A stretch of DNA of 12,580 nucleotides from JACRBK01 sp964427955 (lineage in GTDB: Bacteria > Chloroflexota > Anaerolineae > Aggregatilineales > Aggregatilineaceae), in assembly GCA_964427955.1 (NCBI GenBank), contig CAYRWY010000149.1:1-12580 (forward strand), given 5' to 3'. The position numbers and the translations under genes were made by a program. Positions 6,622-12,580 of the stretch are shown here, one piece after another. How positions within the stretch are numbered: position 1 is the stretch's first letter; each line of letters begins with the position of its first letter. The notes below the pieces were generated by a model. That model saw only the letters and a program-made list of their open reading frames with translations, ran no database searches and was not told the origin of the DNA.

Positions 6622-7907
6622 CTCTTCAAGCCAGCCTCCGCCAGTTGTTGACGAGCAAATTCAACCAGGACGTGCTGTGGAACATGACCAGCCTGGTGAT
6701 CCTGGCGCTGGGCGGCGTGCTCGTCAACGCGATCATTCTGCGCGTGCAGGGCGCGGATGCGCTGGGCATCTTCAACCAGGTCTACGCCATCTACATCGTG
6801 CTCTCTCAGATCGGCGTGGGCGGGTTGCAGCATTCCGTGCTCAAGCACATTTCCTACGTTCAGGCGGATCGGGCTTTGTGCGCGGACATCACGGCTGCCG
6901 CCCTGCTGCTGATCACGGCTATCACCATCCCGATGAGCCTGGGCTGCGCGCTGCTGGCCGCGCCGGTGGGCCGCCTGCTGCACAGTCCGGGCGTGGAGCG
7001 CGGGCTGCTGCTGGCGCTGCCGGGCCTGTTGTTCTTCGCGCTCAACAAGGTGCTGATCAACGTCCTCAACGGCCTGCAAGTCATGAAGGCTTACGCGGCT
7101 TTCCGTTCGCTGCGCTTTGCCCTGATCCCGCTCGCCATCATCGGGATCGTGCTGCTGGGCGGGCAGGATTCCGACCTGGCCCTGTCGCTGACGCTGTCCG
7201 AGGTGGTGCTGTGCCTGGCGCTGCTGGCGTTCGTCTATACCCGGCTGCTGCCGGTCAGGCGCATCGCCCAGCCGCACGACCGCTTTCGCGAGCACGTCTC
7301 GTTCGGCGTGCGGGGCGTCTTGAGCGGCGTGCTGATGGAACTCAACACGCGCGTGGACGTGCTGATGCTGGGCTATTTTTTGACCGACACCAAAGTCGGC
7401 ATTTACAGCTTCGCGGCCATGCTGGCCGAAGGAGCCAGCCAGCTCCCCCTGGCAATCCGCTGGAATGTCGATCCGCTGATCGGGCGCGCTTTTGCCGAGG
7501 GCCAGCCCCAGCAGATCGCCGATCTCTCCCACCGCATCCGGCGCGTGTTTCATCCCGCGATGGCCGTGATCGGCGTCGTGTCAGTCGGGCTGTACCCGCT
7601 GCTGCTGTGGCTCTGGCTGCCGGACGGTCATGTTACGGCAAGCTCGGCGGTTTTTGCTATCATTATGGCCGGAGTCGTGATCAACGCGGGCTACCGGCCT
7701 TTTACGGGCGTGCTGATGCAGGGAGGCCGTCCCGGGGCCAATACGCTGTTCATCACCGGCCTGATCGTGACCGATGCCCTGCTGAATCTGATCTTCATCC
7801 CCACCTGGGGGATCTATGGAGCGGCGTTCGTCACGATGCTCACCTACTGCTTTGAAGCGGTCGGCATCGTGCTGATCACGCGCCAATTGTTCGGTGTGAA
7901 GCTGTAG
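6618..7907 (+). CDS. Polysaccharide/lipid-linked oligosaccharide flippase (Wzx/MATE-like, MOP superfamily)
   Basis: 429-residue integral membrane protein with about 12 hydrophobic segments. It would move a lipid-linked glycan from the inner to the outer face of the cytoplasmic membrane. The N-terminal pattern FNQDVLWNMTSLVI, then GADALGIFNQVYAIYIV and GVGGLQHSVLKH, is characteristic of Polysacc_synt/Wzx proteins, and length fits (400-500 aa). Charged loops separate the two six-helix halves near residues 205-225. The C-terminal part has RPFTGVLMQGGRPGANT and the helix ending FVTMLTYCFEAVGIVLI. It starts a tightly packed plus-strand run; the next gene begins 2 bp after its stop. There is no clear Shine-Dalgarno box at the ATG. 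The carried substrate is unknown. Confidence 0.88.
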   Translation: MTLQASLRQLLTSKFNQDVLWNMTSLVILALGGVLVNAIILRVQGADALGIFNQVYAIYIVLSQIGVGGLQHSVLKHISYVQADRALCADITAAALLLITAITIPMSLGCALLAAPVGRLLHSPGVERGLLLALPGLLFFALNKVLINVLNGLQVMKAYAAFRSLRFALIPLAIIGIVLLGGQDSDLALSLTLSEVVLCLALLAFVYTRLLPVRRIAQPHDRFREHVSFGVRGVLSGVLMELNTRVDVLMLGYFLTDTKVGIYSFAAMLAEGASQLPLAIRWNVDPLIGRAFAEGQPQQIADLSHRIRRVFHPAMAVIGVVSVGLYPLLLWLWLPDGHVTASSAVFAIIMAGVVINAGYRPFTGVLMQGGRPGANTLFITGLIVTDALLNLIFIPTWGIYGAAFVTMLTYCFEAVGIVLITRQLFGVKL

Positions 7908-7909
7908 CT

Positions 7910-8809
7910 ATGAAACTATCGACCAGCGAAATCCCTCTTGGCCCCGACGTCAGCGTGATTATTCCGGCGTACAACGAGTCCGGCGGGATCGCGCACACCC
8001 TGGACGAGCTGACCCAGGAACCCGCCCTGGCGAACGCGGAAATCATCGTCGTGGACGACGGCTCCACCGACGACACCGCCGCGCAGGTGACGAAGTTCCC
8101 GCGCGTGCGGCTGATCCGCCATCACGGCAACAAGGGCTACGGGACGGCGCTCAAAACCGGCGTGAAAGCGTCCACCGGTCGGATCATCGCCTGGTTCGAC
8201 GCCGACGGTCAGCACCGCACCGCGGACCTGGTCGCCGTGATCGACGCCATGATCGCCCAGGATTTGGATTACTGCATCGGCGTGCGCGACGCTCGCTCGC
8301 ACGACGTGCGCAGCCGCAAGCTCGGCAAGTTCATCCTGAAGCAGTCGGTCCGCTTCGCTGCCGGACAGCCCGTGTCGGATTTCAATTCCGGGCTGCGCGC
8401 TTACCGCCGGGAGGTGATCCTCCCCTACCTGCACCTGATGCCCAAAGGCTTCGGCGCGTCCACCACCATGACGCTGCTCATGATCGAGCGCGGCTACGTG
8501 GGCGGCGAAGTGCCGATCGTGGTGCGCGAGCGGATCGGCAAAAGCTCGGTCAAGCAGTTCCGCGACGGGATGCGGACGCTGATGATCATCCTGCGCATCT
8601 TCCTGCTGTTCAAGCCGCTGGTCTTTTTCGGCGGGATCGGCGGGCTGCTGATCGCCGGGGGCAGTCTGTACGGCTTCTACGAGGCGATTCTGTTCCGCGA
8701 GGGCTTCCCGGTGTTCGGGGCGGTGATCATCATCCTGGGCGTGCAGGCCTTTTTCTTCGGACTGCTCAGCGATCAGGTCAGCCATTTACGGCGCGAGCGT
8801 TTTGAATAG
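7910..8809 (+). CDS. Polyprenyl-phosphate glycosyltransferase, GT2 family (DPM1/GtrB-like)
   Basis: 299-residue enzyme with a cytoplasmic GT-A domain followed by membrane helices. It is expected to move a sugar from a nucleotide sugar to polyprenyl phosphate. Motifs: VSVIIPAYNES (14-24), IIVVDDGSTDDT (45-56) for nucleotide binding, DADGQH (97-102) for metal and donor, SDFNSGLRAYRR (156-167), and RERIGKSS (206-213), typical of dolichyl-phosphate-mannose-synthase-like enzymes. Two or three hydrophobic segments occupy 222-287, as in GtrB. It starts 2 bp after the flippase, so it is almost certainly cotranscribed. Its product would be the natural donor for the GT-C enzyme at 5406-6542. The sugar cannot be read from sequence. 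Confidence 0.9.
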   Translation: MKLSTSEIPLGPDVSVIIPAYNESGGIAHTLDELTQEPALANAEIIVVDDGSTDDTAAQVTKFPRVRLIRHHGNKGYGTALKTGVKASTGRIIAWFDADGQHRTADLVAVIDAMIAQDLDYCIGVRDARSHDVRSRKLGKFILKQSVRFAAGQPVSDFNSGLRAYRREVILPYLHLMPKGFGASTTMTLLMIERGYVGGEVPIVVRERIGKSSVKQFRDGMRTLMIILRIFLLFKPLVFFGGIGGLLIAGGSLYGFYEAILFREGFPVFGAVIIILGVQAFFFGLLSDQVSHLRRERFE

Positions 8810-8819
8810 GATGGGGGCC

Positions 8820-9674
8820 ATGCCTGAACACTGCCGTCTGTGCCACAGCCCGCACCTGAGATCGCGCTTTTCCGCCAAAGGTCATGTCATCGTCCGGTGC
8901 CGTGACTGCGGCCTGACCCAGGTCGCCCACCCGCCCGCACCAGAGGAACTGGACGCGATCTACCAGCAGTCCTATTTCAGCCACCATAAGTACCAGGACA
9001 CCGCCACCCTGGCCCGCGAGACCCGGCGGCGGTTGGCCCTCGTCCAGCGCCACCTGGCGGGCGGGCGGATGCTCGAGGTGGGCTGCGCGACCGGGGATTT
9101 CATGGCTGAGGCCAAAGCCCATTACGAGCTGTACGGCTTCGATCTGTCGGCCTATGCGGTCGAGGTGGCGCAGCAGAAAAACCCGGACATCGCGGCGCGG
9201 ATCTGGACCGGCAGGTTGGAAGACCAGCACCTCTCGCCCCAATTCTTCGACGCGATCTGCGCGTGGGACGTGATCGAGCACATCTGGGACCCGCTGCCCA
9301 CCTTCGGGCCGCTCATGGACTACCTCAAACCGGGTGGTTATCTGCTGCTCTCCACGCCCAACGCCGGCGCGTTCACCGCCCGCGTGATGGGGCGCTATTG
9401 GGCATTCATGACCCCGCCGGAGCATCTCACCTTGTTCGACCGGCGCAGCCTGTCCACCCTGGCGGCGAAGTTGAATGCCCGGGTGGTGCACTGGGAAAGT
9501 AAAGGCAAATGGGCCAACGCCGGATTCCTGGTGTACAAGCTCAAACGGACTATGCCATTTCTCGTGCCCGGCTGGCTTGTGAACCTCTTCGAGCGCCCGG
9601 CGCTCGCCCGCTGGTCGGTTTATGTCCCGACCGGCGATGTACAGTATGCCGTACTCCAAAAAGGTAACGGATAG
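8820..9674 (+). CDS. Class I SAM-dependent methyltransferase with N-terminal zinc ribbon
   Basis: 284-residue protein. The N-terminus has two CxxC pairs (C5/C8 and C27/C30), a likely structural zinc ribbon. The Rossmann methyltransferase domain follows: motif I LEVGCATGDF (85-94) binds SAM, GFDLS (106-110) carries the acidic ribose ligand D108, then DVIEHIWDP (150-158) and LKPGGYLLLSTPN (169-181). PPEHLTLFDRRSL (199-211) is typical of Methyltransf_23-type enzymes in polysaccharide clusters. Starts at TTG 8802 and ATG 8811 are also in frame; I chose ATG 8820, which has AGGA 8 nt upstream and begins just before the first zinc cysteine. Sugar methylation is inferred from the neighbours. Methylation of another glycan-lipid part is possible. 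Confidence 0.88.
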   Translation: MPEHCRLCHSPHLRSRFSAKGHVIVRCRDCGLTQVAHPPAPEELDAIYQQSYFSHHKYQDTATLARETRRRLALVQRHLAGGRMLEVGCATGDFMAEAKAHYELYGFDLSAYAVEVAQQKNPDIAARIWTGRLEDQHLSPQFFDAICAWDVIEHIWDPLPTFGPLMDYLKPGGYLLLSTPNAGAFTARVMGRYWAFMTPPEHLTLFDRRSLSTLAAKLNARVVHWESKGKWANAGFLVYKLKRTMPFLVPGWLVNLFERPALARWSVYVPTGDVQYAVLQKGNG

Positions 9675-9685
9675 GAGCAAACAGC

Positions 9686-11704
9686 ATGTGCGGTATCCTG
9701 GGACTGGTCATTCATCCGCAATCGCCGTTCAGTCGCAGCGAGTTCCAGCCGCTCTTGGACGCGCTGTTCCACCTGTCGGAATCGCGAGGCAAGGATGCGT
9801 CAGGGCTGGCCCTGTTCACCGGGGAGCAGATCGCAGTGCTCAAGCGCCCGGAACGCGCCCGATCCCTGATCCGCTCGCGGGAATACCGCGCGCTGCTGGC
9901 GGAGGCGGTCCGGCAGTCCGCCGGTGCGCCGTTGGTCGCCATCGGCCACGCCCGGATGGTCACCAATGGCACCGAGGAAACGCACGAAAATAACCAGCCG
10001 GTGATCAGGCATAACCGCCTGTGCCTGCATAATGGCATCGTGGTCAACGATACGGCCCTGTGGTCCCAGTTCCCCGACTTGAAACGGGAGTTTGAAGTAG
10101 ACACCGAAGTCATTTTGAGCCTGGTGGACCGGTACTGCCAGCAGGGCCTCCCGCTGGTGGACGCGACGCTGGCGACCTTCCGCCATTTGCAGGGCGCGAA
10201 CTCGATTGTCTTGCTGGCGAATGACCGGAGCGGCTTGATCCTGGCTACGACCAACGGCTCGCTGTACTATGCGCTCAGCCCGTCACGCCACGAGTTGGTG
10301 TTCGTCTCCGAACGCTACATCCTGGAACAGGTGCTCAAGCACCCCGCGCTGCGGGAATTATTCGCGGGGGCGACGGTGGCCCAGGTGACGCCGGGAACCG
10401 GCTACGCGTTCGCCTTCGACGATTTACAGCCCTGTCCGTTCCGGCTGGATCAGGCTGGCGAGACCGGCTGTGCTCTCCCCGCGCTCCAACCGGCGCTCGC
10501 CATCCGCGATCTGCGCGCCGCCCCCCGGACCGTAACGAAGCGCCCGGTGTCCACGTGGACGGATCGGGACACCACAGACAACGACCGGTTGGTCGCCCGC
10601 GTCAACGCGGCGGTGGCTTCCCTGCGGCGCTGCACACGCTGCCTGCTGCCGGAGACGTTTCCGTTCATCCGGTTCGATGCGGACGGCGTCTGCAACTACT
10701 GTCACAACTATCATCCGCGCCAGGCGCAGGGCGAATCCCGGCTGGAAGAACTGGTCGCGCCATACCGCAAGTCCTCCGGGCAGCCGGACTGCCTGGTGCC
10801 GCTGAGCGGTGGGCGGGACAGCTCGTTCGGGCTGCATTACATCAAGACCGTGCTGCACATGCACCCGGTGGCGTACACCTACGACTGGGGCATGGTCACG
10901 GACCTGGCCCGGCGCAACATCTCGCGGATGTGCGGCCAACTGGGGGTCGAGCACGTGTTGATCTCGGCTGACATCCGCCGCAAGCGAGAGAACATCCGCA
11001 AAAATGTGCTCGCCTGGCTCAAGAAGCCCGACCTGGGGACGGTGCCCCTGTTCATGGCGGGCGACAAGCAGTTTTTCTATTACGCCCATATGCTCAAAAA
11101 ACAGATGGACCTGGGGATCGTGTTCTTCAACATGAACCCCCTCGAAAGGACCGATTTCAAGGTCGGCTTCTGCGGGATCGACGAGAACTATCAGAAGGAA
11201 AAACATTACAACCTGTCGTGGGTCAACAAGCTCCGGCTGGCGTTCTACTATGGGCGGCAGTTCGTGCAGAACCCGGCGTATTTGAATTCGACCATGCGCG
11301 ATTCCCTGTTCGCGTTTTTCTCCTACTACCTCATCCCCCAGGATTACTACACCCTGTACGACTATATCGACTGGGACGAGTCGCCGGTCCGCAGCGTGCT
11401 GATCCCGGAATATGACTGGGAAACCGCCGCCGATACCGACACTACCTGGCGCATTGGCGATGGGACGGCCTCGTTCTACAACTACATCTACTACACGCTG
11501 GCGGGCTTTACCGAAAACGATACGCTCCGCAGCAACCAGATTCGCCAGGGCATGATCACCCGCGCCGAGGCCCTGGCCCGTGTCACCCAGGAAAACCAGC
11601 CGCGCTACGAGTCGATGCAGTGGTATTGCGCCACGATCGGGGTGGACCTCAAGGCGGCCATCGCCGCGATCAACGCCGCGCCGAAGCGGTTTTCCCTCGC
11701 ATGA
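9686..11704 (+). CDS. Fused class II glutamine amidotransferase and WbpG/PseA-like N-acetyl-sugar amidotransferase
   Basis: 672-residue two-part enzyme. Residues 1 to about 270 are an Ntn-type class II glutaminase: Cys2 (MCGILG) is the expected nucleophile after Met removal, with GHARMVTNG (87-95), ENNQPV (101-106), LHNGIV (114-119) and DTEVI (139-143). After a linker of about 40 residues, two CxxC pairs (C316/C319 and C336/C339) form a zinc knuckle (CTRCLLPETFP), as in WbpG/WbuX/PseA sugar amidotransferases. The ATP-pyrophosphatase PP-loop is LSGGRDSS (373-380), followed by TYDWGMVTDLARRN and a family-typical region to about 600. Glutamine would supply ammonia and the second half would convert an acetamido sugar to an acetamidino sugar through adenylation. 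Start: AGGAGC 8 nt before the ATG. It follows the methyltransferase by 11 bp and closes the run. An asparagine-synthetase-like activity is less likely because of the zinc knuckle. Confidence 0.88.
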   Translation: MCGILGLVIHPQSPFSRSEFQPLLDALFHLSESRGKDASGLALFTGEQIAVLKRPERARSLIRSREYRALLAEAVRQSAGAPLVAIGHARMVTNGTEETHENNQPVIRHNRLCLHNGIVVNDTALWSQFPDLKREFEVDTEVILSLVDRYCQQGLPLVDATLATFRHLQGANSIVLLANDRSGLILATTNGSLYYALSPSRHELVFVSERYILEQVLKHPALRELFAGATVAQVTPGTGYAFAFDDLQPCPFRLDQAGETGCALPALQPALAIRDLRAAPRTVTKRPVSTWTDRDTTDNDRLVARVNAAVASLRRCTRCLLPETFPFIRFDADGVCNYCHNYHPRQAQGESRLEELVAPYRKSSGQPDCLVPLSGGRDSSFGLHYIKTVLHMHPVAYTYDWGMVTDLARRNISRMCGQLGVEHVLISADIRRKRENIRKNVLAWLKKPDLGTVPLFMAGDKQFFYYAHMLKKQMDLGIVFFNMNPLERTDFKVGFCGIDENYQKEKHYNLSWVNKLRLAFYYGRQFVQNPAYLNSTMRDSLFAFFSYYLIPQDYYTLYDYIDWDESPVRSVLIPEYDWETAADTDTTWRIGDGTASFYNYIYYTLAGFTENDTLRSNQIRQGMITRAEALARVTQENQPRYESMQWYCATIGVDLKAAIAAINAAPKRFSLA

Positions 11705-11768
11705 GCAGCCCGGTCGGCCAAATGTGACAAACGCTAGAGAGAGTGGTGATTCTCTTCACTGCTGAATC

Positions 11769-11796
11769 TTGCTGTTTTCCCTCATTATAAGATACT
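11769..11796 (+). promoter_or_regulatory. Weak promoter candidate for the CODH operon
   Basis: TTGCTG (11769-11774), a 16-nt spacer and GATACT (11791-11796) give three and four matches to the sigma-70 boxes. The start would fall near 11803, inside the AT-rich palindrome described next. The stretch 11705-11916 is otherwise non-coding and clearly more AT-rich than its surroundings, which supports a regulatory role. Confidence 0.3.
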
Positions 11797-11801
11797 AGTG
11801 G

Positions 11802-11819
11802 ATTTAAATAGTTTTAAAT
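11802..11819 (+). promoter_or_regulatory. AT-rich perfect inverted repeat, likely regulator site upstream of the CODH operon
   Basis: ATTTAAA and TTTAAAT are perfect 7-bp inverted arms separated by TAGT. The dyad geometry suits a dimeric transcription factor. It is not an FNR box (TTGAT-N4-ATCAA) or a CooA/CRP box. I cannot name the regulator. Confidence 0.4.
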
Positions 11820-11838
11820 GTAATTTTTTTCACTATTG

Positions 11839-11881
11839 CCCGAATTTGTACCCGAATAACACAGCAGCCACTATGCAGCCA
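11839..11881 (+). repeat. Two pairs of short direct repeats at one helical turn, upstream of the CODH operon
   Basis: CCCGAAT occurs at 11839-11845 and 11851-11857 (period 12 bp). GCAGCCA occurs at 11864-11870 and 11875-11881 (period 11 bp). Repeats spaced by about one helical turn on the same face are the usual pattern for response-regulator or MerR/OmpR-like binding. The role here is inferred. Confidence 0.4.
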
Positions 11882-11916
11882 ACCCCATCAGCGCAGTTAA
11901 CCAGAGAGTGGAACCC

Positions 11917-12312
11917 ATGGAAAAATTGACCCTCGATCTCCCGGCCATGTACGGGGATCATCACGTATTAGAAGTCCGGCGTATTGTGTTGGAACTGCCG
12001 GGCGTTAGCGACGTTTATGCCAGCAGTTGTTTTCACGTGGTCGAGGTGGCTTATGATCCGGCGCAGATTCAGGCGGACGCGATCCATGCCGCGCTCGAAG
12101 CTGCTGGCTACCTGGAACCGCTGGCCATGCCGCTGGAGCCAGCCGTCGCCTCTTCGCAAGATGGCCGCCAGTCGTCGTTCTTTCGTCACACTGCCGCTTA
12201 CCGGCAGACTGGAAAAGTCGTGAGTTTCGCCCAACAGGTGACCAATTCAGGCCGCCCGCTCTGGCCGTGTCCGGGGATGGGTCCGATTCAGAGAATTGAC
12301 AAAGGGGAATAA
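11917..12312 (+). CDS. HMA-like domain protein without the CxxC metal motif, encoded directly upstream of cooS
   Basis: 131-residue soluble protein. Residues 3-66 follow the heavy-metal-associated (ferredoxin-like) pattern: a first strand, a helix, LPGVSDVYAS (27-36), VVEVAYDP (41-48), and AIHAALEAAGY (55-65). At the place of GMTCxxC it has AMYGDHH (10-16), so both metal cysteines are replaced, with adjacent H15 and H16. The C-terminal half (70-131) is not a known HMA extension to me; it holds the aromatic-basic segment FFRHTAAYR and ends with a WPCPGMGP motif (C118). It lies 3 bp before cooS, so it is almost certainly cotranscribed and may handle nickel or another maturation step, which is inference. 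I chose ATG 11917 with GGA about 6 nt upstream; GTG 11908 is an alternative. Confidence 0.75.
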   Translation: MEKLTLDLPAMYGDHHVLEVRRIVLELPGVSDVYASSCFHVVEVAYDPAQIQADAIHAALEAAGYLEPLAMPLEPAVASSQDGRQSSFFRHTAAYRQTGKVVSFAQQVTNSGRPLWPCPGMGPIQRIDKGE

Positions 12313-12315
12313 ATC

Positions 12316-12580
12316 ATGGCAAAAACGAAACGCAGCCCCGAAGAGTACAGCATTGATCCCGCTGCTCAGCAGATGCTGATTCGGGCCGACGAACTGGGGA
12401 TCGGCACCGCCTTCACGCGGGCCGACGCCATGCCGCCGTGCAACATTGGCGGGGCGGGGATGTGCTGTAAGATGTGCGGCATGGGACCCTGCCGGTTGAC
12501 CAAAGACGGCCAGACCGGCGTCTGTGGCGCGACCATCGACACCATCCAGGCGCGTAACCTGATCCGGGCCATTGCCGCCG
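12316..12580 (+). CDS. cooS: Anaerobic Ni-Fe carbon monoxide dehydrogenase catalytic subunit, N-terminal part (cut by window edge)
   Basis: The first 88 codons of CooS, which oxidises CO to CO2 (or the reverse) at a Ni-Fe-S C-cluster. The N-terminus shows the complete small-cluster ligand set: C42 and C50 (C-x7-C) for the D-cluster bridging the homodimer, and C51, C54, C59 and C70 for the 4Fe-4S B-cluster, in the family pattern GMCCKMCGMGPCRL and GVCGA. The C-cluster ligands would lie past the edge. The ATG is 3 bp after the stop of the HMA-like gene, whose last codons supply a GGGGAA ribosome-binding box. Hydroxylamine reductase (Hcp) is related, but this CCxxC arrangement and D-cluster pair fit CooS. 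Confidence 0.93.
   Translation, partial: MAKTKRSPEEYSIDPAAQQMLIRADELGIGTAFTRADAMPPCNIGGAGMCCKMCGMGPCRLTKDGQTGVCGATIDTIQARNLIRAIAA

Noticed and set aside
6543..7553. N-terminal extension of the minus-strand GT-C frame to 715 codons
   Set aside because: This part lies antisense to the flippase, is low-complexity Q/R/H/D-rich protein typical of G+C-rich shadow frames, and has no relation to the membrane enzyme that begins at 6542.
6677..7855. 392-codon plus-strand frame inside the flippase gene
   Set aside because: R/A/G/H-rich shadow in another frame of an obvious membrane protein gene.
11720..11736. TGTGACAAACG as a CRP/CooA-type box
   Set aside because: Only one half-site (TGTGA) is present, with no matching second half at the right distance.
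11738..11755. AGAGA/TCTCT stem after the amidotransferase gene as a terminator
   Set aside because: Only five mostly weak pairs with an 8-nt loop and no U-run directly after; not convincing as an intrinsic terminator.

Overview
The window looks like a stretch of a G+C-rich bacterial chromosome (roughly 60% by eye). Its gene content suits a Chloroflexota lineage, possibly Anaerolineae: a maltodextrin ABC operon with a MalF carrying a large external loop, a surface-glycan cluster, and a Ni-Fe carbon monoxide dehydrogenase. This placement is a gene-content impression and has no marker gene behind it. I see no rRNA, tRNA, CRISPR array or insertion sequence.

Region 1 (1-5405, minus strand) is a maltose/maltodextrin uptake and breakdown operon, read malE, malF, malG, then a cytoplasmic GH13 alpha-glucosidase/amylase that runs off the left edge. 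A promoter with a perfect TATAAT box lies 5' of malE, with two LacI-type operator-like sites on either side of it. The malE leader, the malE-malF gap and the malG-amylase gap each hold a strong hairpin, as expected of an operon whose products are needed in different amounts. No transport ATPase is encoded here.

Region 2 (5406-11704) is a glycan assembly module. A GT-C/GT87-type membrane glycosyltransferase on the minus strand diverges from a plus-strand run of four closely packed genes: a Wzx/MATE-type flippase, a polyprenyl-phosphate glycosyltransferase of the GT2/DPM-GtrB kind, a zinc-ribbon SAM methyltransferase, and a 672-residue protein joining a class II glutamine amidotransferase to a WbpG/PseA-like N-acetyl-sugar amidotransferase. 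A coherent reading (inference) is: GT2 charges a polyprenyl phosphate with a sugar, GT-C uses that donor outside the membrane, the flippase moves a lipid-linked glycan, and the last two enzymes decorate a sugar with methyl and acetamidino groups.

Region 3 (11705-12580, plus strand) begins with an AT-rich intergenic region rich in repeats. It then has a small protein with an HMA-like fold that has lost the CxxC metal site, followed after 3 bp by the N-terminal 88 codons of cooS, the anaerobic CO dehydrogenase catalytic subunit. All cysteines for the D and B clusters are visible.

The most unusual items are the single-chain glutaminase/sugar-amidotransferase fusion, the CxxC-less HMA protein tied to cooS, and the regulatory architecture in front of malE and in front of the CODH operon.
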